Shown: positions 21,630-30,951, counted from the first letter of the stretch. The stretch: DNA of 45,206 nucleotides from Kocuria sp. p3-SID1428 (GCF_025149945.1 NZ_JALXVH010000023.1:1-45206); one strand, 5' to 3'. Made by a program: numbers and translations. Notes: generated from the letters alone by a model not told the origin.

Positions 21630-22994
21630 ATGTCGTCGAGCGGAACGGGGGCCGTGATGGCTGCAGTGCTGCAGGGACAGGCGCGCCTGCGGGACCTCTC
21701 CCAGGCGCGAGGGCGTCGCCGCCTGGAGCAGGACGGGCAGTCGCAGCTCAGCTCACGGGTGATCGCCGAGGTCCGCGAGCAGGTGCGTCGTCGGGGCCTC
21801 GATCCCTTCGAGGCACCCACTGAAGTGGCGGCGATCGTCGAGGCTGTCCTCAACGACCATGATCAGGTCTCGGCGCGCACGGGCTCGGAGTCGTTCGAGG
21901 ACCTGGAGGCGGTCCGGCATCGGATCCTGGATGCGGTGGCCGGCTTCGGGGTGCTGCAGCCGCTGCTGGACGACGACTCGATCGAGGAGATCTGGATCAA
22001 CGGACCCGATGAGGTCTTCGTCGCCCGCGGCGGCGAGTCCGAGCTGACCGGGCTGCATGTGGAGCCTGAGGAGGTCCGTCAGCTGGTGGAGCGGATGCTG
22101 CGCCGCTCCGGACGGCGCCTGGATCTGAGCTCGCCGTTCGTGGATGCCTCGCTTCCCGACGGATCGCGCCTGCACGTGGTGATCCCGGATGTCACCCGCG
22201 AGCACTGGTCGGTGAACATCCGCAAGTTCGTGGTCGCGGCACGGCGCATCGCGGACATGGTCCGGCTGGGCTCCATGAGCCCGGAGGCGGGGACATTCCT
22301 CTCGGAGGCTGTGCGTGCCGGGCTGAACATCTTGGTCTCCGGGGCCACGCAGGCGGGCAAGACCACCATGCTCAACTGCCTGTGCGCCCAGATCGACCCC
22401 AGGCAGAGGGTAGTGACGGTCGAGGAGATCTTCGAGCTGCAGATCCCCCTGCGCGATGTGGTGGGGATGCAGTGCCGCCAGGCGAATCTCGAGGGCACCG
22501 GTGAGATCCCCATGCGCCGGCTCGTGAAGGAGGCGCTGCGCATGCGGCCTGACCGCCTGATCGTGGGGGAGGTCCGCGAGGCGGAATCCCTGGACATGCT
22601 CATCGCGCTGAACGCCGGGCTGCCGGGAATGGCCAGCCTGCACGCGAACTCGGCCCGGGACGCGGTCACCAAGATCTGCACGCTGCCGCTACTGGCAGGG
22701 GAGAACATCTCCTCGGCGTTCGTCGTGCCCACCGTGGCCGCGTGCTTCGATCTGGTGGTCCACTGCCGTCGTCGTCCCGACGGGCACCGGGAGGTCGAGG
22801 AGATCCTGGCCGTCGGCACACGGGTCGAGAACGGGGTCATCGAGACCTCTCCGCTGTTCCATCGGGTCCACGGCGACCTGATCGCCGTCGGCGCGGAAGT
22901 TCCCGCGCCGGAGAAGTTCGCGCTGGCCGGCATCGCCACCGAGCAGGTGCGCGAGTGCCTGGGCCGCGATCACGAGAAAGGGTCGGGACGATGA
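21630..22994 (+). CDS. tadA: TadA/CpaF secretion ATPase of the Tad pilus
   Basis: The 454-aa protein is the hexameric motor that drives Flp pilus assembly at the inner membrane. After a helical N-terminal domain it has the segment FGVLQPLLDDDSIEEIWING (from 106), Walker A GATQAGKT (238-245), VEEIFELQIPL, the TadA-subfamily Asp/Glu and His boxes, Walker B RPDRLIVGEVRE and SLHANSARDAV. All expected motifs are present. ATG at 21630 gives the longest protein; GTG/ATG at 21654-21659 are alternatives since no start has a convincing ribosome site. It overlaps tadB by 4 bases. Confidence 0.93.
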   Translation: MSSSGTGAVMAAVLQGQARLRDLSQARGRRRLEQDGQSQLSSRVIAEVREQVRRRGLDPFEAPTEVAAIVEAVLNDHDQVSARTGSESFEDLEAVRHRILDAVAGFGVLQPLLDDDSIEEIWINGPDEVFVARGGESELTGLHVEPEEVRQLVERMLRRSGRRLDLSSPFVDASLPDGSRLHVVIPDVTREHWSVNIRKFVVAARRIADMVRLGSMSPEAGTFLSEAVRAGLNILVSGATQAGKTTMLNCLCAQIDPRQRVVTVEEIFELQIPLRDVVGMQCRQANLEGTGEIPMRRLVKEALRMRPDRLIVGEVREAESLDMLIALNAGLPGMASLHANSARDAVTKICTLPLLAGENISSAFVVPTVAACFDLVVHCRRRPDGHREVEEILAVGTRVENGVIETSPLFHRVHGDLIAVGAEVPAPEKFALAGIATEQVRECLGRDHEKGSGR

Positions 22995-23854
22995 TCACCG
23001 GTGTCCTGCTCGGTCTGCTTCTGGGCGCGGGGCTGTGCCTGATCTGGTGGTCGTTCTGGGCCCAGGTCGCGCCCCGCGCGCAGCGACGACGACGTGAGCG
23101 CCTGTTGCGCAGGCGACTGGATCGCGCCGGGATGCATGCCGTGCGCCCCGGTTCGTTCGTGCTGCTGTCCGTCATGGTGGCGGTCGCGGCCGGGGTTCTC
23201 GTGTGGGCCGTGTCCGGGGGTGCGGTCTTCGGCCTGTGTGCGGGCATCGTGGCGCTGTTCGTCCCGTGGTCCATGCTGGGCCGGCGCATGCGACGGCGAA
23301 CACATCAGCTGCGCACCGTGTGGCCGGACGTGGTGGACATGCTGCGCTCTGCCATCCGCGCGGGGCTCTCACTGCCCGAGGCCCTGGCCCAGCTGCAGCA
23401 CCGCGGTCCAGAGATCGTGCAGCCGGCCTTCGCGCGCTTCGCCGGCGACTACCGGGCCACAGGTCAGTTCCTCCCGGCGCTGGATGCCCTCAAGGAAGAG
23501 CTCGCTGATCCGGTGGCGGACAACATCATCGAATCCCTGCGCGTCACCCGGGAGGTGGGCGGCACGGACCTGGGTCGGCTTCTGGGCACCCTCTCGGAGT
23601 TCCTGCGCGAGAACTCGCGGACCCGCAGCGAGCTGGAGGCCCGCCAGTCGTGGACGGTCAACGCAGCGCGGCTGTCCGTGGCCGCGCCCTGGCTCATCCT
23701 GCTGCTCATGGCCAGCCAGCCGGCGGCGGTGAGCGCCTATGACAGCCCCGCCGGCGCCGTCGTGCTGCTCGGCGGGCTGGCGATCTCCGCGATCGCCTAC
23801 CGCCTCATGCTGCGATTGGGGGCTCTGCCCGAGCCCGAGCGGGTGCTGCGATGA
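22991..23854 (+). CDS. tadB: TadB inner-membrane platform protein
   Basis: The 287-aa protein has an N-terminal hydrophobic helix, a basic segment (RAQRRRRERLLRRRLDRAG), two helices, a T2SF/GspF domain (VWPDVVDMLRSAIRAGLSLPEAL, then TREVGGTDLGRLLGTLSEFLR) and two C-terminal helices. It forms the membrane platform with TadC, on which TadA acts. Start and stop overlap the neighbouring genes by 4 bases (ATGA on both sides), typical of a tight operon. Confidence 0.9.
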   Translation: MITGVLLGLLLGAGLCLIWWSFWAQVAPRAQRRRRERLLRRRLDRAGMHAVRPGSFVLLSVMVAVAAGVLVWAVSGGAVFGLCAGIVALFVPWSMLGRRMRRRTHQLRTVWPDVVDMLRSAIRAGLSLPEALAQLQHRGPEIVQPAFARFAGDYRATGQFLPALDALKEELADPVADNIIESLRVTREVGGTDLGRLLGTLSEFLRENSRTRSELEARQSWTVNAARLSVAAPWLILLLMASQPAAVSAYDSPAGAVVLLGGLAISAIAYRLMLRLGALPEPERVLR

Positions 23855-24792
23855 GTCTGCCGCTGGCTATCCCGCTGATCATCGGCACCGTCCTGGGGCT
23901 CGGGCTCTGGCTGATGATCGTGCCCGCGCCGGCCAGTTCCCGCCGTCGCTTCACCCGGCGAGTGGTCCTGCAGATGCGCGCGACGGATCCCGCCGTGCGC
24001 CATGCCGAGCATGTCCGCGCCCGCGATCAGCGCGGACTGCTGGCCATCGCCATGGCGCTGGCCTCCCCGGTGGGCCTGGGGCTGGGCCGGCGCATCGGTG
24101 GCGAGGGCCAGCGCCAGCTGCTGCGCCGGCTCGAGCGCGAGGGGGCGGGCCGCAGCCTGGCCGACTACCGGACCGAGCAGGTCCTCTGCGCACTGGCCGG
24201 TGCGGTGATCGGGGGTGTGTGGGGCGTGGGGGCCGTTCTGCGCCTCGGCGCGCCGGGGCCGGCGATCCTGCTGCTGCTCGTCGCCGGTGCGCTCAGCGGC
24301 GCCTGGGCGCGCAGCTGGCGGCTCGGCAGCCGGATCTCCAGCCGTGAGACGAGGATGCTGGCCGAGTTCCCCGCGATCGCCGAGCTTCTGGCCCTGTCCG
24401 TCGGCGCAGGCGAGTCCACCCTGGGCGCCCTCGAGCGCGTGAGCCGGATCGCCGAGGGGGTGCTGGCCGAGCAGTTCCGCGCCGTGCTCGATCGGACCCG
24501 CTCCGGTACTCCGCTCACCGAATCGCTGCAGGAGTTCGCCGACCGTGTCGAGGTCACGCACATCTCGCGCTTCGTCGCCGGCATCGCCGTGGCCATGGAG
24601 CGCGGCACCCCGCTCGCCGAGGTCCTGCGCTCGCAGGCGCAGGACGTCCGCGATCAGGACAAGCGCGAGCTCATGGAGATGGCCGGACGCAAGGAGATCG
24701 CCATGATGGTGCCCCTCGTGTTCATGGTGCTCCCGCTGTCCGTGCTCTTCGCGGTGTTCCCCGGCATCGCCGTCCTGCAGCTCGATCTGTGA
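23851..24792 (+). CDS. tadC: TadC inner-membrane platform protein
   Basis: A 313-aa second GspF-type platform protein. It has N-terminal helices, a long basic cytoplasmic part, a pair of helices near 115-150, the T2SF domain (EFPAIAELLALSVGAGESTLGAL, then GTPLAEVLRSQAQDVRDQ) and a C-terminal hydrophobic end. The sequence KRELMEMAGRKEIAMMVPLVF matches the TadC C-terminal pattern. It overlaps tadB (ATGA) and lies 46 bases before the pilin gene. Confidence 0.9.
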   Translation: MSLPLAIPLIIGTVLGLGLWLMIVPAPASSRRRFTRRVVLQMRATDPAVRHAEHVRARDQRGLLAIAMALASPVGLGLGRRIGGEGQRQLLRRLEREGAGRSLADYRTEQVLCALAGAVIGGVWGVGAVLRLGAPGPAILLLLVAGALSGAWARSWRLGSRISSRETRMLAEFPAIAELLALSVGAGESTLGALERVSRIAEGVLAEQFRAVLDRTRSGTPLTESLQEFADRVEVTHISRFVAGIAVAMERGTPLAEVLRSQAQDVRDQDKRELMEMAGRKEIAMMVPLVFMVLPLSVLFAVFPGIAVLQLDL

Positions 24793-24838
24793 TGTCTTCC
24801 CTCTCTGCCCGAACCGCTCCCTACCGAAAGGCCGCACC

Positions 24839-25075
24839 ATGAACCGCGAACTCTCCTCCCGTCCCGAGACCGATGCGCAGGAGGCCTCAGCCTCCCGTCC
24901 TGCCGCGCAGCTGGCGTCGGCTCTGCCGCTCGATGACCCCGACCGCGGCGACGTCCCCGGCTGGGTCATGCTGACCCTGATGTCGGCGGTGCTCGTGGCC
25001 GGTCTGCTGCTGATCGCCCAGCCTGCCCTGGAGGGCCTGTTCAACGACGCCATCTCCCGGGTGACCGGTGGCTGA
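24839..25075 (+). CDS. flp: Flp-type major pilin candidate
   Basis: The 78-aa product has a polar N-terminal region of about 40 residues, then the actinobacterial pilin-like stretch DRGDVPGWVMLTLMSAVLVA followed by a single hydrophobic helix and a short polar tail. Processing is probably within or just before the GDVPG segment, by a prepilin peptidase not found in this window. The ribosome site GAAAGG lies upstream. The long leader is unusual for Flp (leaders are commonly about 15-25 residues). Location between tadC and the tadE-like genes supports the call. Confidence 0.75.
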   Translation: MNRELSSRPETDAQEASASRPAAQLASALPLDDPDRGDVPGWVMLTLMSAVLVAGLLLIAQPALEGLFNDAISRVTGG

Positions 25076-25463
25076 GCCGGCCACCGGGGCCGAGGGGCGC
25101 GACGACGGCTCCGTGGTCGCCGAATGGGCCATGGTCGCCGGGCTCAGCGCGATCCTCTTCGCCCTGACCCTGCAGCTCGTGTTCGCCCTGCACGTGCGCA
25201 ATGTGCTGATCGACTCGGCCTCGCACGGGGCGCGCTACGGAACGCTTGCCGACCGAGGGCCGGCCGATGCCGAGGCCCGGACCCGCGAGCTGATCACCGG
25301 CTCGGTGGGCGGGCGCTTCGCAGGCGATGTCACCGCGGTGCCCGCCGAGGTCGCCGGCACTCCTGCGCTCGAGGTCCGGGTCGTGGCGCCGCTGCCGATC
25401 GTCGGGCCCTTCGGTCCGCCCCGGGCGATCGAGGTGAGCGGCCATGCCGTCGACTGGTCCTGA
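25068..25463 (+). CDS. TadE-like pseudopilin
   Basis: The 131-aa protein has the TadE pattern: a short hydrophilic leader ending DDGSVVAEWAMV, with Glu five residues into the hydrophobic helix start, then a beta-rich exported domain. The phrase VRNVLIDSASHGARYGTLADRG is typical of actinobacterial TadE family members. GTG at 25068 overlaps the flp stop by 8 bases. It is probably a minor pilin at the pilus base or tip. Confidence 0.82.
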   Translation: MAEPATGAEGRDDGSVVAEWAMVAGLSAILFALTLQLVFALHVRNVLIDSASHGARYGTLADRGPADAEARTRELITGSVGGRFAGDVTAVPAEVAGTPALEVRVVAPLPIVGPFGPPRAIEVSGHAVDWS

Positions 25464-25890
25464 AGCGACCAGCACTGACCTCGAGGACGACGAGGGCTCG
25501 GCCGTCGTCGAGTTCCTGCTCGTGGGCGTGGTCCTGCTGGTCCCGATCCTGATCTTCGTGGGTGTGCTGGCTCAGGCGCAGGCTGCGGCCTTCGCGGCAG
25601 TGGCGGCAGCTCAGCAGGGCTCGCAGGTGCTGGCCTCCCAGCCGGCCGGGGAGGTCTCGACCGCCCAGGTGCAGGCGGCCGCAGCGCTTCCCGCAGCGGA
25701 TCAGGGCTTCGACGACGGCGAGGTCGCCGTCTCGGTGGCCTGCTCCGACGGGGCCTGTCAGGAGGCCGGTGCCACGGCCACCGTCACGGCGGTGGCCACG
25801 ATCCGGCTGCCCAGGATCCCGTTCGTGGGGACCATGGAGCTCGCGCAGATGGAGCACTCCTCGACCGTCGTGATCGGGCGGTACGCATGA
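25444..25890 (+). CDS. Second TadE/TadF-like pseudopilin
   Basis: A 148-aa protein with leader EDDEGSAVVEFLLVGVVLL, again the Gly-Ser-x-x-x-Glu-Phe arrangement of TadE-type prepilins, one N-terminal helix and an exported domain containing two cysteines (CSDGAC) that could form a disulfide. The ATG at 25444 lies inside the end of the previous gene (20-base overlap), and its stop overlaps the next start by 4 bases. Minor pilin role inferred from family and context. Confidence 0.82.
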   Translation: MPSTGPEATSTDLEDDEGSAVVEFLLVGVVLLVPILIFVGVLAQAQAAAFAAVAAAQQGSQVLASQPAGEVSTAQVQAAAALPAADQGFDDGEVAVSVACSDGACQEAGATATVTAVATIRLPRIPFVGTMELAQMEHSSTVVIGRYA

Positions 25891-26357
25891 CGACCGCCCA
25901 GCGCGGCCTGCGGCACCGTGCCGAGGAGGACGACGGGCAGATCTCGATCCTGGTGATCGGGATGATGCTCATCCTGCTGATGGCGGTGATCGTGGTGATG
26001 GCGGTGACCTCGGTGCAGCTGGCCGAGCGGAAGCTGCAGGTTCACGCGGATCACGCCGCACTCGCGGCCGCGGACACCTTCACCGAGCTGCAGGGCACCG
26101 AGGGAGCGGGATCGGCCCCCACCGCCGTGCTCGACGACGCCTCCGTGTCCGCTGCTGCGCAGTCCTACCTGGTGACGGTCGAGGCCGAGCACGATCTGGA
26201 CAGCCTTGCGATCGGCTCCGGCACTGGTTCCGCCGACGGACGCACGGCCCGGGTCCATCTCACCGCGGTGGCCCGCCCGCCCGTGGTCGCCTGGTTCATC
26301 CCCGCCGGGATCCCGGTCGAGGCCAGTGGCGAGGCTCGGGCGGAGTTCAGCAGGTGA
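25887..26357 (+). CDS. TadG-like/Rv3660c-type pilus-associated exported protein
   Basis: The 156-aa protein has EEDDGQISILVIGMMLILL, matching the TadG-like family N-terminal motif (DxGQ-ISIL), one transmembrane helix, then AERKLQVHADHAALAAAD, a conserved phrase of the family, and a periplasmic-side beta domain. In actinobacteria this short version closes the Tad operon. The 4-base overlap with the gene before confirms operon membership. No VWA domain of long TadG proteins is present. Confidence 0.78.
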   Translation: MTTAQRGLRHRAEEDDGQISILVIGMMLILLMAVIVVMAVTSVQLAERKLQVHADHAALAAADTFTELQGTEGAGSAPTAVLDDASVSAAAQSYLVTVEAEHDLDSLAIGSGTGSADGRTARVHLTAVARPPVVAWFIPAGIPVEASGEARAEFSR

Positions 26358-26417
26358 CGAGGGAGGCGGAGATTCGCTCGGCATGAAGTCCAGCGACCTG
26401 AGGCGAGCACCCGAGAG

Positions 26418-27491
26418 GTGACGCCGGGCCTGCATCCGATGCGTATCGCCCTCGAAGCGGAATCCAGGGGTGACTGGGTCACCACTCAGCTGCGGATCGC
26501 GCTGGGCACGGACCCGATCAAAGCGCTCGCCAAGGCCATGCTGGACCTGGCGGCCAAAGCGGGGCTGCCGGCTCGGAGAGAAGCCAACCTGCGCGAGGTG
26601 CTGGCACGTGTACAGCAGGTCTCCGTCTCAGGGGCATCGGTGGCGCTGCGCGAATCGCCCGGCAGCGATCCACATGCTTCTCTCACCGAGCTGCTCGTCG
26701 AGATCGGCCGGGAGGTCCGGAAGCAGAAGGACACGATGGTCTTCATCCACCTGGATGAGATCCAGAACATCACGTCAGAAGAGGCGCTCTCGCAGCTGCT
26801 GATCTCCCTCGGGGATGCCCTGGGTCATCAGGAAGACGTCACTGTCCCCGGCGGAGGAACGATCAGGCGTGCGCTCCCGATCGCCGTCTACCTCACCGGA
26901 CTGCCGGAATGCGAGGAGCGTGCTGGCGCCCGTCACGGAGCCACGTTCGCCCGGCGTTTCCAGACCATGACGCTGGCTCCGCTGTCCGATGCTGACCTCG
27001 AGCTCGCGCTCGCCGAGTTCCTCGAGCCTGGCTGGAGCATCCTCCAGGAGGAAGGCTTGCCGACCAGGGTTCGCATGGAGGAGGCGTCCCGCGAGCTGCT
27101 GGTCGAGCTGTGCTGCGGCGAGCCCTTCATCTTCCAGCTGGCTGGGGCTCGAGCCCGGTATGCAGGCTCCTCCGACCTCATCACCGTTGATGATGTGCGG
27201 CGCGGCTGGGCTGCGGCGCGCGACGAGGCAGAGTCCCATGTGGTGCGCATCGTGGAGCGACTCCCTCCCAAGGAGCGCGAGTTCATCGACGTGATGACAG
27301 AGCTCGACCCGGCCGACAGAACGTTGAGCAAGATTGCCGACGGCATGGGCTATGCCAAGGCCACCACCGTCGGCCCCGTAGCTCAGCAGCTGGATCGTAC
27401 TCGTGCGCTGATCTCTCGCGGTCGCCCCTATTCGTTCAAGCACCGCGCAGTGGAGGCCTACCTGACGACTGCGTGGCCCGAGACGGAGTGA
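26418..27491 (+). pseudogene. AAA-type ATPase remnant lacking the P-loop
   Basis: The 357 codons match the later part of a widespread ATP-binding protein: Walker B in MVFIHLDEIQN, sensor region (PIAVYLTGLPE), FARRFQTMTLAPLSD, and a C-terminal winged-helix part (LSKIADGMGYAKATTV, SFKHRAVEAYL). The family normally opens with about 80 residues containing GxxGxGKT, absent here in all frames of the preceding 60 bases, where tadG ends. So the 5' end was lost or the gene was inserted as a fragment. Codon use is less GC-rich than in neighbours, pointing to acquired DNA. A GTG at 26418 without ribosome site is the only start available. Confidence 0.7.
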
Positions 27492-27503
27492 GCGGAGCGG
27501 AAC

Positions 27504-28277
27504 TCACTCGAACTGCGCGAAGTCCGGGCGGCGCTTCTGCGTGAAAGCCGCCAGTGCCTCTGCCGCCTCCGGGCTGCGCAGACGGGCGGCGAAGACCTCG
27601 ATCTCGCGCCGGGTGTGCTCGAGCAGCGCGGGGACGTCGCGCATCAGGGCCTTGGTCTCGGCCAGCGACCGGGCCGGGCGCGCGAGCAGCTGCTCGGCGA
27701 GTCGGCGGGCCTCGTCGTGGATCTGCTCGGGCGGGACCACGGAGGTCGCGATCCCGGCGGCCAGAGCCTCCTGCGCGCCCATCGGCTGACCCAGGGCGAA
27801 CATGGCGAAGGCTCGGGCGTGGCCGATGCGCTGGGGGAGCAGCAGGCTCGAGCAGGCCTCCGGCACCAGCGCGAGGTCAACGAACGGGACCGTGAGGGAG
27901 GCGTCCTCGCCCAGGACCACCAGGTCGCAGTGCAGCAGCATGGTGGCCCCCACGCCCACCGCACGGCCCTGGACGGCGGCGACCACGGGGACGCCGCAGC
28001 GGATCAGCGCGTGCAGGAAGCGGGTGACGGGCCACTGCTCGGACGGGCGGTCGTCGTCGGCCAGATCCGCGAAATCCGCCAGGTCGTTGCCCGCGGTGAA
28101 CAGCCCGCCCTCGGCGCGCAGGATCACCACGCGCACCTCGGGCTCGTTCTCGGCGCGCTCGAGAGCCTCGGCCAGACCGGTGTACATCTCGTGAGTCAGT
28201 GCGTTGCGCTTGTCGGCACGGTCGAGCGTGATGGTGAGGATGCGCTCCTCCAGGCTGACGCGGATGCTCTGGGCCAT
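27504..28277 (-). CDS. Enoyl-CoA hydratase/isomerase family protein
   Basis: A 257-aa crotonase-fold enzyme, probably hydrating 2-enoyl-CoA in beta-oxidation. Oxyanion-hole segments are visible: FTAGNDLADF (about 62-71) and VQGRAVGVGATMLLHCD (about 102-118), followed by PFVDLALVPEACSS with a Glu at the position of a catalytic acid, although the second usual Glu is not obvious, so isomerase activity is possible. ATG at 28275-28277 has GGAGGGCACC upstream. It diverges from the first acyl-CoA synthetase gene across 195 bases that hold a palindrome. Confidence 0.88.
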   Translation of the reverse strand: MAQSIRVSLEERILTITLDRADKRNALTHEMYTGLAEALERAENEPEVRVVILRAEGGLFTAGNDLADFADLADDDRPSEQWPVTRFLHALIRCGVPVVAAVQGRAVGVGATMLLHCDLVVLGEDASLTVPFVDLALVPEACSSLLLPQRIGHARAFAMFALGQPMGAQEALAAGIATSVVPPEQIHDEARRLAEQLLARPARSLAETKALMRDVPALLEHTRREIEVFAARLRSPEAAEALAAFTQKRRPDFAQFE

Positions 28278-28427
28278 GGGTGCCCTCCTCTCGTCCATCG
28301 CGCGGGAGCAGCGCGATGCAGTGATGCGCGCCACTATGCCACGGACGCGGTGCGGGCTCGTGGTCGCCAAGGACGCGGGCGAGGCAGGCGGGGTGCTTGT
28401 GCTGTCCGTGGGTCGTGGTCTACTGAG

Positions 28428-28449
28428 CAGGTCATCACAATATGACCTG
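28428..28449. promoter_or_regulatory. 22-bp palindrome in the ech-fadD1 divergent region
   Basis: CAGGTCAT (28428-28435) and ATGACCTG (28442-28449) are exact inverted repeats around CACAAT, centred about 35 bases before the fadD1 ATG. The size and position suit a TetR- or GntR-type repressor. A weak -35 (TTGTGC, 28397-28402) with a TCTACT -10 about 17 bases later would put transcription start at the palindrome. Confidence 0.6.
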
Positions 28450-28472
28450 GATCACAGAAGGAGCATGAGCGC

Positions 28473-30149
28473 ATGGCCTCGCAGGGCGAACTCATCATGG
28501 GCACGCCGTCCACCATGGGCGACGACGAGCAGCTGACCACCACACGCCTGCTGCGGGACGCGGCGCGCAGCTTCGGGGATCAGGAGATCCTCTACCGCAC
28601 CGACGACGGCACGTGGCAGCGCACCGACTATGCCGCCACCTGGGATCGGGTCCTGCGCATGGGCTCGGCGCTGAGCGGGATGGGCGTGGGCCCCGGATCC
28701 AAGGTGGGGCTGCTGCTGTGGAACGGGCTGCACCACTTCGAGTCCTACTACTCCGTACCCCTGGCCGGGGCCACCATGGTCCAGCTCAACCTGCGTCTGG
28801 CGCCTGCGGATCTGGCCTACGTGATCGAGCACAGCGGGGTGTCCGTGATCGTGATCGATCACTCCCTGCTGGATCTGGCCCGCACGCTCAAGCGCCACGT
28901 CTCGGAGGACATCCGCTGGATCGTCGCCTCTCATGACCACGTGGCCGAGGACTGGGGCGAGATCGCCCAGGCCGGCACCTACGAGCAGCTCGTGGCGGAG
29001 GCCGAGCCGCTGGCGGACATCCCGGAGATGTCCGAGCGCAGCGCCTCGGGCGCCTGCTACACGACCGGCACCACGGGTCGGCCCAAGGGCGTCTACTACT
29101 CGCACCGCTCCGTGTGGCTGCATGCCGCGGCCATGGCCTGCAACGCCGGGATCACCCTGGACGACGGCGTCATGATGCTCACGCCCATGTTCCACGTCCA
29201 GTGCTGGGGCCTGCCGTATGCGGCCACCATGGTCGGGGCGCGCGTGGTCCTGCCGGGGCGCTTCGACCTGAACGACGTCGACGGGCTGATCGACTCGATC
29301 GTCGAATGCGATGTCACGTTCTCCCCGGCCGCCCCGGCCATCCTCATGCCCATGCTGCGGGCCCTGAAGCGCCGCGAGGAGCCGCCGCGGCTCGAGCGGC
29401 TGCGCTTCATCAGCGGCGGCAGCGAGCCCCCGGTGTCCATGGTCCGGTCCTTCCACGAGCTCACGGGTGCGCAGGTCATGCATCTGTACGGCGCCTCGGA
29501 GACCTCGCCGCTGGTGACGATCAACCGCATGAAGCCGGCGGTGGCGGCCAAGGTCTCGGAGGAGGAGGCCTGGCAGATGCGCAAGTACCAGGGGCTCGTG
29601 CCCGCCGGCGTGGAGGTTCGGCTCGTGGATCCCACGGGGGAGCAGCTGCCCTGGGACGGCGAGACCGTGGGGGAGTTCCGCTACCGCGGTCCCTGGATCA
29701 CTCGCTCCTACGCGGACAATCCGGAAGCCACGGACGCCGGCTTCGATGAGGACGGCTTCTGGCGCAGCGGCGACATGGGCTACCTGACGGAGTACGGCTA
29801 CCTGAAGATCACGGACCGGCTCAAGGATGTCATCAAGTCCGGCGGCGAGTGGATCTCTTCGATCGACATGGAGAACGCGCTGGTCGCCCTGGGCGGAGTG
29901 GTGGAGGCCACCGTGATCGGGGTGCCGCACCCCAAGTGGGAGGAGCGGCCTCTGGCGCTGGTCGTGCGTTCGGAGGACTCCGCCGTCACGGACGAGTCGG
30001 TGCGCGAGCACCTGTCCGCCTCCTTCGCCCGCTGGCAGCTGCCGGATGAGATCCGCTTCATCGACGAGATCGCACGGACCTCGGTCGGCAAGATCAACAA
30101 GAAGAAGCTGCGCGCCGAGTACGAGGATGCCTACGCCGAGACCTCCTGA
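28473..30149 (+). CDS. Acyl-CoA synthetase (FadD-like), copy 1
   Basis: A 558-aa ANL-superfamily ligase that activates a carboxylic acid to acyl-AMP and then acyl-CoA. Motifs: P-loop-like YTTGTTGRPKG (196-206), FHVQCWGLPY, YGASETSPL, the hinge DRLKDVIKSGGEWIS and the catalytic lysine in GKINKKKL near the C-terminus. AGAAGGAGC precedes the ATG. It is a tandem paralogue of the gene at 31024, same length and mostly identical residues. Chain-length preference cannot be told; the family resembles medium/long-chain FadD proteins. Confidence 0.93.
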   Translation: MASQGELIMGTPSTMGDDEQLTTTRLLRDAARSFGDQEILYRTDDGTWQRTDYAATWDRVLRMGSALSGMGVGPGSKVGLLLWNGLHHFESYYSVPLAGATMVQLNLRLAPADLAYVIEHSGVSVIVIDHSLLDLARTLKRHVSEDIRWIVASHDHVAEDWGEIAQAGTYEQLVAEAEPLADIPEMSERSASGACYTTGTTGRPKGVYYSHRSVWLHAAAMACNAGITLDDGVMMLTPMFHVQCWGLPYAATMVGARVVLPGRFDLNDVDGLIDSIVECDVTFSPAAPAILMPMLRALKRREEPPRLERLRFISGGSEPPVSMVRSFHELTGAQVMHLYGASETSPLVTINRMKPAVAAKVSEEEAWQMRKYQGLVPAGVEVRLVDPTGEQLPWDGETVGEFRYRGPWITRSYADNPEATDAGFDEDGFWRSGDMGYLTEYGYLKITDRLKDVIKSGGEWISSIDMENALVALGGVVEATVIGVPHPKWEERPLALVVRSEDSAVTDESVREHLSASFARWQLPDEIRFIDEIARTSVGKINKKKLRAEYEDAYAETS

Positions 30150-30193
30150 AAGCCGAATCCGAGTGTGAGCGGATCGGGCGGGGCTGGACGGGA

Positions 30194-30892
30194 TCAGCCC
30201 TGCCCGCCAGGCGACTGCGCAGGCATCGCGATCCTGACCCGCGGCGCCGGTGCATCGCGCACTCCTGGATCCGCGGCGGGCTCCAGGCGCTGCCAGAGCC
30301 GGTCCGTGAGCGGCTGCACCACCATGGAGCCCATCTGACGCAGCAGCGTGGACAGCACGGAGGTGCGCAGATCCCGGCTGCCTCCCGTTCCCGAATGGCG
30401 CAGACGTCTGGCCTCCTCCAGGGTGAAGTCGACGAGCCGCTCGGCCAGGCCGTCGCCGTCGGCCTCATCGGCGCTGTCGCCCTTGATGACGCAGTCGTCG
30501 GCGGAGACGGTGCCTGGGCCGGAGGGCGGGGCGATCAGGCACCAGCGAAGGTAGCCCTCGATATCTGGGTGCTCGTGCAGCATGCGGGCGAAGGCCGCAT
30601 CTCTCGCCGCACTCACGGCCGCTGCCTCGCCCGAGGCCGCAGACTGCGCGGTGGCCGCCTCCAGCGTCTGAGCGATGACCGAGAGCACCAGGTCGTCCAC
30701 AGCGCGGGTGAGTCCCGCCTTGGAGCCGAAGTGATGGCGGATCAGTCCGGGGGCTGCCCCTGCATCGGCGGCGATCTCCCGCACGCCGGTCCCGGTCGGG
30801 CCCTGCCGTGCGTAGAGCCTCAGCGCACTGGCGCGCAGTCGCTGAGCCGTGGCTGGCAGCTCCGAGACCCCGCCGATCGTCGTCGCATCCAT
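30194..30892 (-). CDS. TetR-family regulator of the adjacent fadD genes
   Basis: The 232-aa protein has a TetR-type helix-turn-helix (TGVREIAADAGAAPGLIRHHFGSKAGL split over about 36-62) and a ligand-binding domain with an acidic insertion (CVIKGDSADEADGDG). The ATG at 30890-30892 is chosen because the HTH alignment begins near it; the upstream open frame crosses the promoter region. It is divergent from fadD copy 2, with a perfect palindrome in between, so autoregulation and control of that gene by an acyl-CoA or fatty acid are likely (inference). Confidence 0.88.
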   Translation of the reverse strand: MDATTIGGVSELPATAQRLRASALRLYARQGPTGTGVREIAADAGAAPGLIRHHFGSKAGLTRAVDDLVLSVIAQTLEAATAQSAASGEAAAVSAARDAAFARMLHEHPDIEGYLRWCLIAPPSGPGTVSADDCVIKGDSADEADGDGLAERLVDFTLEEARRLRHSGTGGSRDLRTSVLSTLLRQMGSMVVQPLTDRLWQRLEPAADPGVRDAPAPRVRIAMPAQSPGGQG

Positions 30893-30951
30893 TCCCGTGC
30901 TCCCTCCGACCAGGCGCGCCGCCCCACGCGGCCGTCGTCCCGAATCGGAGT

